Origin: Eulemur rufifrons
Lineage: Eukaryota > Chordata > Mammalia > Primates > Lemuridae
NCBI RefSeq assembly: GCF_041146395.1
Contig: NC_090989.1
Span: forward strand, 243,650,843 to 243,714,842
Direction: 5' to 3'
DNA length: 64,000 nucleotides
Shown piece after piece: positions 22,251 through 31,772 of the stretch (positions are counted from its first letter, which is position 1; each line of letters begins with the position of its first letter). The notes beneath the pieces are model-generated. The model was given only the letters and a program-made list of their open reading frames with translations, made no database searches and was not told where the DNA came from. The position numbers and the translations under genes were made by a program.

Positions 22251-22512
22251 GTTGAAGCCTCTAAAATGAGCTTTTCTCCTGGTCCTTCTGCCTTCCCTGT
22301 TGCCCTCTTATACTTGGCACCCAGCAGGCAAGTGGTCCTTTTATTATATTAAATCTGATCATATTAAACCTGAGTTTAAAACTCTGCCATTGTACTTAGA
22401 ATAAACCCCAAATACCTACTGAGGCCTAAATGTCTTACAGGGTCTGTTTCCAACCTACCTTTTTGATTTCATCTCTTGACTTTTTCTCCTTTGTTCACGT
22501 TGCTTTAGCTAC
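22250..22512 (+). mobile_element. L2 LINE fragment (right piece)
   Basis: Matches L2 in order: GGCAAGTGGTCCTTTTATTA, AATCTGATCATATTAAACC, AAAACTCTGCCATTGTACTT, AGAATAAACCCCAAATACCT and CTTACAGGGTCTGTTTCCAA, then TTTCATCTCTTGACTTTTTC. It is the continuation of the L2 at 21500-21625. Confidence 0.75.
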
Positions 22513-22515
22513 ATC

Positions 22516-23138
22516 TGAGGAAGGAGGGACTGCTTTATCAATCTAGGAATCCCCCAGCCCAGGCATAATAAGATTTAGAAAGTGACCTAGAATAACTTAA
22601 AGGTAATTAGTATGTCATTAGCTTGAATCTGCATTGCTGTTCACCACCCCCCCCCCATGGGCTTTCTTAGACGGAGCTCGTATATACAGATGGAATTTTG
22701 AGGACACCTGTTGGATCATTTGATAACATCCTACACCTGTCAAGAGCCCACCTCCAGACTGGCGCTAATAAAAGGAAACAATCTGGGATCAGGAGTAAGT
22801 GGGTGCATGTGCGTGCGTACGAGCGTGCGTGCGTACGAGCGTGCGTGCGTGCGTGCGTGCGTGCATGCGAGCCAGCCAGCCAGCCAGCCAGCCAGAGAGC
22901 AAGTTGGTCTCTCTCTCTTTAGTCCTGGAGACAGATCTGGTTTATTCTACAGTAAAGAGCTGCTCTTGTGAAACTGCTCCCTGCCTGAGCTTACTCCGTC
23001 CTATTGGCATTGCTGGTGATTTTTCCAAGAAAGGAGTCAGAAGACTGGGATAATAGTTTGGCCTTGACACTTTGGTGTGTCTGGTCATTCTTCAGCCAAG
23101 AGCACACCAAGAACTGAGGGCAGGCTGCCACCCTGACA
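22516..23138 (+). mobile_element. Class-I-type retroviral LTR with internal microsatellite
   Basis: The 3' edge is firm: it ends CTGACA at 23138, followed four bases later by a likely primer-binding site. An AATAAAAGG box (22767-22775) may be the TATA equivalent. AGTAAA (22951-22956), followed by GAGCTGCTCTTGTGAAACTG, looks like the poly(A) signal and R/U5 start. A CpG-rich GCGT/GCCA microsatellite (22803-22894) lies between them. The 5' edge is put at TGAGGAAGGAGGGACTGC where L2 stops, which is a guess. No gag, pol or env is seen; the copy breaks off soon after the primer site. Confidence 0.6.
22803..22894 (+). repeat. (GCGT)n plus (GCCA)n compound microsatellite
   Basis: Interrupted GCGT units (22803-22868, with GTACGA interruptions) pass straight into six GCCA units (22871-22894). 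This CpG density is exceptional for the window. The long arginine/alanine/cysteine-rich open frames across it arise from the repeat and are not genes. Confidence 0.95.
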
Positions 23139-23142
23139 TCTT

Positions 23143-23161
23143 CGGTGGCGAAACCTGGGAT
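23143..23161 (+). promoter_or_regulatory. Retroviral primer-binding site, tRNA-Phe-like
   Basis: The 19-mer CGGTGGCGAAACCTGGGAT agrees at 16 of 19 positions with the complement of the 3' end of tRNA-Phe (TGGTGCCGAAACCCGGGAT, from general knowledge). Its position four bases after an LTR ending in CA is what a gammaretrovirus-like (ERV-F type) provirus would show. Only about 60 bases of leader follow before another repeat starts. Confidence 0.55.
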
Positions 23162-23221
23162 TCTGACAGAATCAGGTACGGGGCTAGGGATTGGGGGGTG
23201 TGGTATGTGGGTATGTGTGTT

Positions 23222-23548
23222 TGTGTTGGTGTAAGTCTGAGTGTGAAGGTTTGAGAACCAGGAGCTCCAATGTCTGAGGGCAGAAGATGGATGTCCCAGC
23301 AAGAGGGAGAGAGAGAGAAAGAGAGAGAAATTTGCCCTTCCTACCCTTTTTGTTCTGTTTGGGCTCTCAGGGGGTTGTATGATGCCCGCCCACTTCAGTG
23401 ACAGTGGGTCTTCTTTACTCAGTCTACTGATTGAAATGCTCATCTCTTCTGATAACGTCCTCTTAAAAACATCAAGAAATAATGCTCTACCAGTTACGTG
23501 GGCATTCCTTAGCCCACTCAAGGAGACACACAAAATTAACCATTGCTG
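23222..23548 (-). mobile_element. ERVL/MaLR-type LTR-like repeat
   Basis: On the minus strand the block starts near TGGTTAATTTTGTGTGTCTC (about 23545), continues through CACTGAAGTGGGCGGGC and GGGCGAATTT-like purine runs, and ends in CTCCTGGTTCTCAAACCTTC. The order matches a common mammalian LTR-like repeat read in antisense (GAACCAGGAGCTCCAATGTC, GATGCCCGCCCACTTCAG, TTTACTCAGTCTACTGATTG, AAAATTAACCATTGC). Family name not assigned. A (GA)n tract lies at 23305-23330. Confidence 0.55.
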
Positions 23549-23559
23549 TAGTCTTCTGC

Positions 23560-24905
23560 GAAATGCTTTTTTTACTCAACCTTACGTTTGAGATTGATTC
23601 ATTATTATATGTAGGTGTACTTAATTGGTTCTCACTGTTGTACAAGTGTGTGTTGTATGAACCTAGTGTGATTTATTTATTCATTCTCCTAAGAGGGGAC
23701 ATTTGGATTGTTTCAACTTTTTTTGCTGTTACAAACAATATTTCTGTGAATATTCTTGTATTTTTTTCCTGGGACATGTGTAAGAGCTGTTCCAGATTAT
23801 ATATATATATATCTAGGAGAATGGCCTAATGGTCAAATTTCAAGTTACGGCTCAGTTGTTTTGCCAAGTGATTATATTAATAATTTATATCTCCAACATC
23901 AGTGGTCCAACAATGTATTTCTATTGCTTCATATTCTTACCAACATTTAGTATTATCAGACTTAAATTTTTGCCAATCTAGTGAATTTAGGATAGTGTCT
24001 TATTTTCTTGCTTTGCATTTTTTGATTATTAATGAGATGAGCATATTTTCTTATGTTTATTGGTCATTGATATTTCTTTTCTATGAAATGTATTTCCTGC
24101 CTTTTGCCCAATTTCCTGTTGGGATGTTTGCCATTTTATTATAGAATCGAAGGTGGTATTTATGTATTCTTGATATTTTATCTTTTGTTGTTCACAAGTG
24201 TTGCAAATCTCTTTCCCAGTTTGTGACTTGCATTTGTTTTTTTTTCGTTTTTTGATTAATTTATTTATATTTTATCATTTGATTTTTAAAGTCTTAATAA
24301 TCCTTCCTTACCTCAAGATCATCAAAATATTTTCCTCTCACTTTTAAGTGTTTCAACTATTGGTAATTGATTTTTGTAAATGGTGTAATCCTATTTTATT
24401 TATTTTTTTATATGGACAATCAGTTTTCTACTACCACTTACTAAACAGTTAGTTCTTTCTAGGTGATTGCAATTTCTGTGAAATATCAAGTTTCCATTTT
24501 TAAGTGAATGTGGACTTATTTCTGGACCCTCTATTCTGTTATAATGTCAATTTGCCCATCAGAGTGCCAATACTACTCTATTAATTGTTCTGGTTTTAAT
24601 ATAAGTTGTAAGATATGTGAGGGCAACATTCTCTGCTGCTTCTTTCTTCCTCCACTTTTTTAAATCTTCTTTTTCATTTTTCTTTTTATTATTTTTTTGT
24701 AATCTTAGGTTTTTATATTTATGTAAATTTTAGCATCAATTCAACAGCTTTACAAGTTCCTTTAAAAAAATCTCATTAGAGCTTGATTGAAATTGCATTG
24801 AATCAATAGATAATTTTGTAGAGAATTGACATCTGTATGACATTGAGTTCATCCTATTCTAGAATATGATCTCTCCATTCATTTAGGTTATATTTAATTA
24901 TAATA
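23560..24905 (-). mobile_element. L1M LINE, ORF2 end and 3'UTR (antisense)
   Basis: Read antisense, it follows an old L1 tail: GAGGGGACATTTGGATTGTT, TGCCAATCTAGTGAATTTAG, CTTGCTTTGCATTTTTTGAT, TGCCTTTTGCCCAATTTCC and CTCTTTCCCAGTTTGTGACT, then ORF2 wording up to GAAATTGCATTGAATCAATA. Stops occur throughout. A short (TA)n lies at 23797-23812. Confidence 0.75.
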
Positions 24906-24924
24906 GTTTGTACAAAATAATAAC

Positions 24925-25735
24925 TGCCATAAGCATTCATATACAAGTTTTTATGTGGACATATGTTTTCAATTCTCTTTGGAATATGCCTAGGAGGGGA
25001 ATTGCTGGTTCATATGGTAACTCTGTTTTTAACTTGTTGAGAAACTGTCAGACTGTTTCCCTAAGTGGTGCCACCATTTTGCATTCCCACCAGTTATGTA
25101 CGAGGCTTCTAATTCTCCATGTGGTTGCTAACACTTGCCATTATCCATCTTTTTGATCATAGCCATTCTAGTGGGTATGAAGTAGTATCTTATTGTGGTT
25201 TTAATTAGCCTTTACCTGATGACTGATTTTGAGTATTTTTCATGTGCTTGTTGGCTATTTGTGAATCTTCTTTAAAAAAAATATGTATTCAGACTCTTGC
25301 CCATTTTTAAAATTGGATTGTCTTTTTATTATTGAGTTGTGAGAGTTTTTAATATATTGTACATACTATCACTTGATATATACATACATATAAGATACAT
25401 AAGATATATAAATATCAAGTGATTTATATATAGAATCCTATATATACACATATATATATAGGATTTACAAGTATATTCTCTCATTCTGTGGTTTGTCTTT
25501 GTACTTAATCGATGTTTTCCTTTGCAGCATACCATTTTTAATATTGATAGAGTCCACTTACCTATTTTTGTTGGTTGCTTGCGCTTTTGGTATCATGTCA
25601 AAGTTGTTGCCTAATCCATGGTCACAAAGATTCACTCTCATGCTTTCTCCTAAGAGTTTTATAGCTTTAGTTATTAAACTTAGGTCTAGAATTTATATTG
25701 AGTTAATTTTTGCATATGGTATGAGGTAGGGACAT
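24925..25735 (-). mobile_element. Second L1M tail fragment (antisense)
   Basis: The L1 3' wording starts again: GTTTTTATGTGGACATATGT, AGGAGGGGAATTGCTGGTTC, CACCATTTTGCATTCCCACC, GTGGTTTTAATTAGCC, TTGTGAATCTTCTTT, then TCATTCTGTGGTTTGTC and GTTGCCTAATCCATGGTCAC. Because 3'UTR/ORF2-end sequence is repeated after 23560-24905, this is a separate L1 copy. An AT-rich double hairpin (25368-25465) replaces about 40 expected bases. Confidence 0.85.
25368..25465. repeat. Two adjacent AT-rich inverted repeats
   Basis: First hairpin: ATCACTTGATAT (25368-25379) with its exact reverse complement at 25412-25423, loop 32 bases. Second hairpin: AATCCTATATATA (25434-25446) with its exact reverse complement at 25453-25465, loop six bases. 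Both lie inside an L1M. Confidence 0.9.
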
Positions 25736-25899
25736 TTTTGTCACACTTTAATACTTTAGATGTGGTTTCTTTTAATTCTTTTAACATAATAGTTGATTTA
25801 AAGTTATGTGTTGTAATCTGGGCTTCTTCAGAAATAGTGTCTATTCATTGTTCTTTCCCCCTTGTGTATTGGCCATACTTTTCTACTTCTTTGGGTATC

Positions 25900-25956
25900 A
25901 TATATATATATATATATATACACACACATACATATATATATGTATATATATATATT
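25900..25956 (+). repeat. (TA)n/(CA)n microsatellite
   Basis: TA units (25900-25920), CACACACATACA, then TA units again. It sits within L1M 5'UTR sequence. Confidence 0.95.
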
Positions 25957-26741
25957 TTAACTGGGCATTTAAAATAACATAACTCTGAAAATTAGATTTT
26001 CCCCACCTCCAGGGTTTGTTGCTATTAGTATTTGTTGCTGTTTGCTTGTTTAGTGACATTTCTGCACTAATTCTGTAAAGTCTGTGTTCTTTGCCTTATC
26101 TAACTACTGATGTCTCTGCTTGGTAAACCTAATGGTCAACTCATGATTGAATAGAGATTTCCTTAAGTATCTTATATCAACAAGTCTCCCAGCCTTTGCT
26201 AAGGGGCTCTATGTATGTATTGGGGTATGCTTTGAATGCTCCAAGTGGCAGTTTATAACCTTGTCTCACCTTTAACTTTCTTCCTGTGCAGAGCCTCAAG
26301 GCCAGCCAGAGATGCAAGATTAGTGTGTTCTTGGGTCTTTCCTGGGCGTGCGCTCAACCCTGCACATGTATGTGGCCTTATAGATTACAGTAATATGTTA
26401 GAACTTTGTGAAGCTCTCTATGGACACTTCCAGAGGAACTCCAAACTCATTCTGCCTTCTCCAGTGACTGTGAGGCTCAAAGTTTTCACAGCTACCATCA
26501 TTGTGAGGCTGTTGGTTTTCAAGGCTACTGCAATGCTAGGAAGAGGAGATGGGATTAGGGCAAGTTAAAATGCTACAAAATTTGGCTGCTCTTACCAAAT
26601 TTCAGCTGCTTTTTTAAAATAAACATTCACTGGATTGTGCAAGTTTTTTGTTAATTTCCAGAATTCTGAAAAAGTTGATTTTGATAATCTTTGCCAGTGT
26701 TCTTTCTAATTGCTTTTATGGGGGTATGGATTTTCAGAGTT

Positions 26742-26801
26742 CCTTACTCTGTCCTTCTGAAGTGTTCTGATCCTTATTCTGTCACTCTGAAGTGTTAATA
26801 C
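26742..26801 (+). repeat. Imperfect 30-bp tandem duplication
   Basis: The 30-base unit at 26742-26771 (CCTTACTCTGTCCTTCTGAA plus ten) is repeated at 26772-26801 (CCTTATTCTGTCACTCTGAA plus ten), with about 24 of 30 bases equal. It lies at the end of the L1M 5'UTR fragment. Confidence 0.75.
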
Positions 26802-26815
26802 GAATGTTGATCTAT

Positions 26816-27080
26816 TTTAAAATTTGGTGTTTCTGTTGCATTCTTAATTTTGAAAACAATTTAAAATACAGAATAATAGAGGCTAACATAAATAAATATG
26901 AGACATCAACACTAGCTTTCATAATTAATTAGTATTAATGTTTTTTATCTTTGTTATATTCTTTTGAAATCTATTGATAATATTAATACAAGATTGTCAT
27001 GGTTTACTTATTTGGTTGTTTCTATCCTAAGGGGTTCCCTGTCTTAAGAAGCACTTGAGGTAATTAAAAATCTAAGTTTA
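26816..27080. other. Unassigned AT-rich DNA
   Basis: No feature recognised. Confidence 0.4.
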
Positions 27081-27084
27081 TGGC

Positions 27085-27297
27085 TAAGAGCACAAGTTTT
27101 GTTTTCTGAAAAATATGGGTTTAATTTTTATTTTTTATAAGTATGTGATTTTAGACATTTTTAGTCTCTGACTTTCAATCTTCTCATTTATAAACTAGGA
27201 ATCATAATATATATCTCATAGGGTTATGTTGAAGATTGAATGACACAATGTATGTAAAGCTCTTTCCTCAATAAAGAGTACCTATTATTATTTAAAA
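27085..27297 (+). mobile_element. MIR SINE fragment
   Basis: Decayed MIR order: TATGTGATTTTAGACATTTT, AGTCTCTGACTTTCAATCTT, TAGGAATCATAATATATATC and AATGTATGTAAAGCTCTT, then ATAAAGAGTACCTATTATTA. Confidence 0.6.
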
Positions 27298-27299
27298 TT

Positions 27300-28234
27300 G
27301 AAGCAGTGGTTTAGATATAATTTCAGTTGAAAGAAATTAGCAGGTGGGATGGTTTATTCATTGTCAGAAATTTAACATCCTCCCACCTTCTTCAGTTGGT
27401 TCCTTTGAAATTTTCCATACGCTTTTTCTGCTGTGTTTTTTGAGGGATCATTTTTAAAATATTTCAATTCTAAAGCACAAGATGGGGTTTTCTGACTGTA
27501 TCCCCATCAAATGCACTGGTCTACTTCCTCCCTAGGGCCAGGAAAACCTAGTGGAGGTTACCTTTTATCCAGCCTGAGCAGTAGTAAGCTTACCACTTCA
27601 TGTAACATAGTAATATTACATATAAACCTGGTACGCCAGTGATAAACACAGGTGTTTCACAGAATACTATCTTTATCTGTTAAGTTTCTGTAACCAGTAC
27701 TAGAGAGCAATAGCATTCAAATGTCAAAATATTACTTGCTTTTTATTTTCCAATATCAGATTATGCAGTTACCCAGTAGTGGGTGCTAAATTTATCTAAT
27801 AGATAAAATGAAAAGGATAGCACGTTATAATTTTGAGAAGTGCTTACACAAAGAATGAAAAACAAAAACTTAGATTAAGCAAAATTTACATTCAAACATT
27901 TGAATCATTTTCTCAGTTAAATAGAATAAAAACCATTCCAGATAATCTTGATTTTAGGGCTTACCATAAATAAGTGCCCAAACATTTTATTTAGCTATAT
28001 TTGAAATCTTATTTACTTGATGAGTAAACATTTATGGTAAAATTACAATTTTTTTTGCTACTAATTCTTAACTTTAAATTGCCACATACAAAACTTATTG
28101 AAAGGAAGATGCATGGAAAATATCAATTGTTTTAGAAACTGTGAAAATTTTGTTAGTCTAACTGTGCTAGTTCTTCCCAAGGATCAGGACATCTCCTTAG
28201 TCTAGCCATGTGCTTTTTGTTGGGTTTTGGTGAT
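27300..28234. other. Unique DNA
   Basis: No gene or clear repeat recognised in this 0.9-kb stretch. Confidence 0.45.
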
Positions 28235-28242
28235 GATCTTTC

Positions 28243-28390
28243 TTTTTTTTTTTTTTTTTTTTGAGACAGAGGGTCACTCTGTTGCCTGGGCTAGAGTTAC
28301 GTGGCATCAGCCTAGCTCACAGCAACCTCAACCTCCTGGGCTCAAGCAGTCCTCCTGCCTCAGCCTCCCAAGTAGCTGGGACTACAGGCA
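28243..28390 (-). mobile_element. Alu right arm only, strepsirrhine type, with TSD
   Basis: On the minus strand it begins within the Alu right arm (TGCCTGTAGTCCCAGCTACT), runs to GTCTC-like sequence and ends in a T-run on the plus strand (the A-tail). The plus-strand wording GGCTAGAGTTACGTGGCATC and AGCCTAGCTCACAGCAACCT is the strepsirrhine form. GATCTTTC flanks both sides (28235-28242 and 28391-28398), an exact 8-bp target-site duplication, so the single-arm structure arose at insertion by 5' truncation. Confidence 0.93.
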
Positions 28391-28399
28391 GATCTTTCA

Positions 28400-28780
28400 C
28401 ATTATACGTATGTGTGATTTGCTTCCTTGGCCTAGTGACCATTTTCAGAGGTTATCAATTTCCCTGTGTTCTTACTTTACTTCCCCACTTAATTTAGTTA
28501 CTGTTTTAAGGAAAGAGTTATTTTCTAGCATATTTTTTATAGGTGATTTGAAAATTTTTGTGAAATTCAAAATGTTCCTGTTTTTTCAAGGCTGAAAGAA
28601 ATTAGAGTGCTAGTTCAGAGTATGTGTAGAAAAAAAGGTAATTGGAATAGAGTACCAGACTCAAACATCATAGGCCAGAGTGCTCCCATAGTCATCTAGT
28701 TGTCTGGGTCTAGAATTATTTGACTGCATCTATAGTGCTTTCTCAAGGAACCAAAGAGATTTTTCCTCCAAATGAAAATG
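28400..28780. other. Unique DNA
   Basis: No feature recognised. Confidence 0.4.
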
Positions 28781-28784
28781 GGAA

Positions 28785-28995
28785 GGGGGCTAATATTTAT
28801 ATAGGGACTGCAATGATCCAGATATAGTGATGAAAAGTTCTTCACACATTACTTGAACTTTATTCCAGTCCTGAGGAGCAGCCATTACTATTTTTCTATT
28901 TTCAAATGAGAAAATTTTTTTTGCCATGAGTCATATTACTGGCAAAGATAGCGCAAACCTAGGTCTACCAAATACTCAGGTCCATGCAATGTTTG
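28785..28995 (+). mobile_element. MIR SINE fragment
   Basis: GGGGCTAATATTTATATAGG, AAAGTTCTTCACACATTACT, CCATTACTATTTTTCTATTT, CAAATGAGAAAAT and ACTGGCAAAGATAGCGCAAA, then ACCTAGGTCTACC, in MIR order. Confidence 0.7.
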
Positions 28996-29485
28996 ATATA
29001 CTTTCTTGAGAGTTGTGAATATCAGATTAAGGAGGTAAATTAACAATTTTATGAACTGTAAAATGTTAAAGAGAACATTTATGTAGCTTTTGGTATAACA
29101 CTAGGTGATTCAGAATGGCAACAGCAGTTTTTTTTTAACAGATACTGGTAGGTAAGCAAATAAAAATCAGGCAGTGTTGCTTTCCCCTCATTATTCTTCC
29201 CCTAAGTCTCCAAATTCTAAGAATGTAATGCAATATTTTAGTTGGCTATAAAACAAAACCCCTTAGAAGACATATGTTCTATTTCTACTATTTTTACTGT
29301 TTCCAAAAGTAAAGAGCCTGTTGAGCATCTGAGTTAATAAGAGCAATTTTTTTCTTCATGAAGATACTTACAATTCTCATTGTTTTATAGTTTATTTCCT
29401 CTATAGGCCCAGAGTCCCCTTGGAGTAACTAATCAGCAATTAGAGTACATTTATTGAGTATCTGCTTATGTTCAACAATTTCTTT
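28996..29485. other. Unassigned DNA
   Basis: No feature recognised apart from short A- and T-runs. Confidence 0.4.
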
Positions 29486-29489
29486 GACT

Positions 29490-29900
29490 CATCCAGATCC
29501 ACTCTCCACTCTTCTGTCTTATTCTTTGTCCTGGGAGGCTGACATTTATGAAGTGCACCAATTGGGTCTCTTGCTCTCTGGCTTCCTTATGGGATTTCCC
29601 AGTGGCAGTCACCTTCAAGAGAATGGAGGGCTAGAGATTAAGATTGGGGTATTCTGTCGTTCTTGATGTGTTTTCTGCATTATCTTTATCAGGTTGCTTG
29701 AATCTATCTACAACAGACCACTGCTCCTGTAGCTGTAGTTACTCTACTGAGGTTCCAGCAACTTCTCCCTCCCCACTTTTATGCATAGTTTCCTAATAGC
29801 AACCATGTCTTTTTGGTCTACACTTTCATAAATAATCCCTTCATTATCTCCTTTTGAATATGAGATCTGTGTCCTACTAGAAGCCTGACTGATACACAGC
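29490..29900 (+). mobile_element. Ancient LTR-like mammalian repeat, family unassigned
   Basis: CACCAATTGGGTCTCTTGCT, CTGGCTTCCTTATGGGATTT, GAGGTTCCAGCAACTTCTCC, CTCCCCACTTTTATGCATAG, CATAAATAATCCCTTCATTA and GCCTGACTGATACA recall a widespread mammalian repeat with the wording 'ggttccagtaactgctccctccc...cctttattaaactctc...ccctgacagatac'. I am not sure of its class. Confidence 0.42.
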
Positions 29901-30300
29901 TAAACACTGAGCAATATACTCACTTCTGTACTCTAGGGTAGGCAGAACAGAGGGTGATTCTTAAATTAGGGGAGAGATACCTCTAACAAACAAAATACAG
30001 ACAGTAGACATATGCAATGAAACATAAAAGTACAAATTTACATAGCCAAGTGGTCCAGTAATTAAGTGTAGAGATGGAAAAGAGAAACTGAAGTCAGTGA
30101 GGTTTATTGAATCTTCAAAAGTATAAATTTGGTAAAGCTAAATACTTAAAAAAATTGTCCTCAGTATATATTCTAAGCAATTTTGTTCTCAATGTATAAG
30201 ACATCACCTAATAAAAATGACAGAATTAGATCATCTTTGATATAAACATATAGGAACTGATTTCAGAGTATGATGCATGGAAGCTATTTCTCTCCCTAAG
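29901..30300. other. Unassigned DNA
   Basis: No feature recognised. Confidence 0.4.
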
Positions 30301-30319
30301 ACATTGGTATGGTACTCAT

Positions 30320-30487
30320 GGAATTTGCCATTTGGGTAGTATAACCTTTATTGAACTTTTGAGTGGTACACTGCTTTAGAAGTTACAGATTGGGTGATAC
30401 AATCTTTAGGGAAATTAACCTTTGGGTGGTATAGGAAATTTGACCTTGAGTTCTTAGGGAATTTGACCTTGAGGGGTACAGTTCTTA
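30320..30487 (+). repeat. Degenerate minisatellite, about six units of 23-33 bp
   Basis: Six diverged units with the theme GGAATTTGACC-TTTGGGTGGTA-CAATCTTTA can be aligned, beginning near 30320, 30353, 30380, 30409, 30434 and 30457. Examples are GGAATTTGCCATTTGGGTAG, GGAAATTAACCTTTGGGTGG, GGAAATTTGACCTTGAGTTC and GGAATTTGACCTTGAGGGGT. Some units have lost their middle or end. I know of no dispersed repeat with this unit. Confidence 0.65.
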
Positions 30488-30529
30488 CCTACTTTGACCT
30501 GTAAAGTCATTGCATAAGTGTTGAATGGG

Positions 30530-31342
30530 ATATATATTACAATATTCAGCAAAATCACAAATATGCTAAAGGACTTGAACCCAGAGTTTATAAAGATCTT
30601 TTTATAATAAGATATACAATCAATTTAAAACATGGACAAAATATTTAAATAGTTCACCAAGGAAGATTTACCAATGCAAATAAGCACATGAAAAGATGCT
30701 CAACATCATTAGTTATTAGGGAAATGCGAATTAAAACCATATTGTGATACCATTATAGGCCTGCTAGAATGGCTGAAATTAAAAAGATTGACAATAACGA
30801 GTGATGATGAGATTGTGGTACAACTGGAAATCTCATATGCTGCTGATGGGAATGTGAAATGATACAGCCACTTTGGAAAAAAGCATTGGCATTTTTTTTT
30901 TAAATAAACACACTTACCATGTGATGTAGCAATCCCACTTCTAAGTATTTAACCAAGAGAAATACAACAAGTCCACACAAAGGCCTGAACTCCAAAACCA
31001 ACAAAAGCTTTATTCATAATAACCAAAAACTGGAAACATATCTAATGTCAAATAATGAATGGATAGTGTTATATTCATATAATGGGATGCTAGTCAGCAA
31101 TAAAAAGGGATAAACTACAAATACTTGAGACAACACGAATGAATCTCAAAAGCATGCTAAATGAATGAAGTCACATACAAGAGACTAAATTTTGTATGAT
31201 TTCATTTATATCACATTCTAGAAAAGGCAAACTTGTAGGAAAAGAAAACAAATCAATGGTTGCCAGGGGCTGGGAATAGGAGGAGCAGTGATTGGCCACA
31301 AAGTGGAATAAAGGAACTTTTCTAGATGGTAGAAATGTTCTG
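30530..31342 (+). mobile_element. L1M LINE, ORF2 end and 3'UTR (left of Alu)
   Basis: Plus-strand L1 tail: GCAAATAAGCACATGAAAAG, ATGCTCAACATCATTAGTTA, GGGAAATGCGAATTAAAACC, CTGCTAGAATGGCTGAAATT, GCTGCTGATGGGAATGTGAA, TTCATAATAACCAAAAACTG, TGCTAGTCAGCAATAAAAAG and TGGTTGCCAGGGGCTGGGAA. Stops are frequent. It continues at 31652-31772 after an Alu. Confidence 0.9.
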
Positions 31343-31651
31343 GTTTTTTTTTTTTTTTTTTGAGAAAGGGTCTTGCTGTGTCACTCAGGCTGGAGTGCAG
31401 TGGCATCATCAGTGGCTCAAACTCCTGGGCTCAGGCAATTCTCCTTCCTCAGCCTCCTGAGTAGGTAGGACAATAGGGGTGTGCCACCATGCTTGGCTAA
31501 TTTTTAAAAATTTTTTTGTAGAGAGGCCACGGGTAGGGAGTGGTTCTTGCTATGTTGCTCAGGCAGGTCTTGATCTCCTGGTCTCAAGTGATCCTCCACT
31601 GGGGCTTCCCAAAGTGTTTGGGATTACAGGTGTGAGTCCCTGCACCCAGTG
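31343..31651 (-). mobile_element. Full-length dimeric Alu with 11-bp TSD
   Basis: Minus-strand Alu with both arms and a T-run on the plus strand (31344-31360). GAAATGTTCTG flanks it exactly at 31332-31342 and 31652-31662. The interior has the usual GGAGTGCAGTGGCATCATCA and CCAAAGTGTTTGGGATTACA segments with substitutions. It split an existing L1 tail, so it is the younger insertion. Confidence 0.95.
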
Positions 31652-31772
31652 GAAATGTTCTGATTCTTGATTTGGGTGGTGTTTACGTGACTGTATATGT
31701 TTGTCAAAACTCAAACTGCATATTTAAAACAGTGAGTCTTGTATATGACTCCATAAACCTTAGGAAAAAAAA
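31652..31772 (+). mobile_element. L1M LINE 3'UTR (right of Alu)
   Basis: Continues the L1: TTGATTTGGGTGGTGTTTAC, TGTTTGTCAAAACTCAAACT and ACTCCATAAACCTTAGG, then an A-rich tail ending near 31772. Confidence 0.82.

Larger units (their letters stand above)
25736..26815 (-). mobile_element. L1M 5'UTR fragment (antisense)
   Basis: Follows the antisense L1M 5'UTR pattern: TTAACTGGGCATTTAAAATA, ACTCTGAAAATTAGATTTTC, CCAGGGTTTGTTGCT, TCTGTAAAGTCTGTGTTCTT, CAAGGCCAGCCAGAGATGCA, GGGTCTTTCCTGGGCGTGCG and CAACCCTGCACATGTATGTG. A (TA)n microsatellite lies at 25900-25956. Lying directly beside L1 ORF2-end sequence, it shows either a large internal deletion of one L1M or two separate fragments. Confidence 0.75.

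Noticed and set aside
22698..23053. Overlapping plus-strand frames rich in Arg, Ala and Cys
   Set aside because: They are produced by the GCGT/GCCA microsatellite, which stays open in several frames.
22991..23533. A 180-codon open frame on the minus strand
   Set aside because: It runs across the LTR end, primer site, a GT-rich tract and an LTR-like repeat; it has no domain, and its threonine/histidine run comes from the GT-rich low-complexity DNA.
28227..28595. A 122-codon frame across an Alu
   Set aside because: Its first half is translated Alu (a common false exon pattern) and its second half is unique DNA without a domain.
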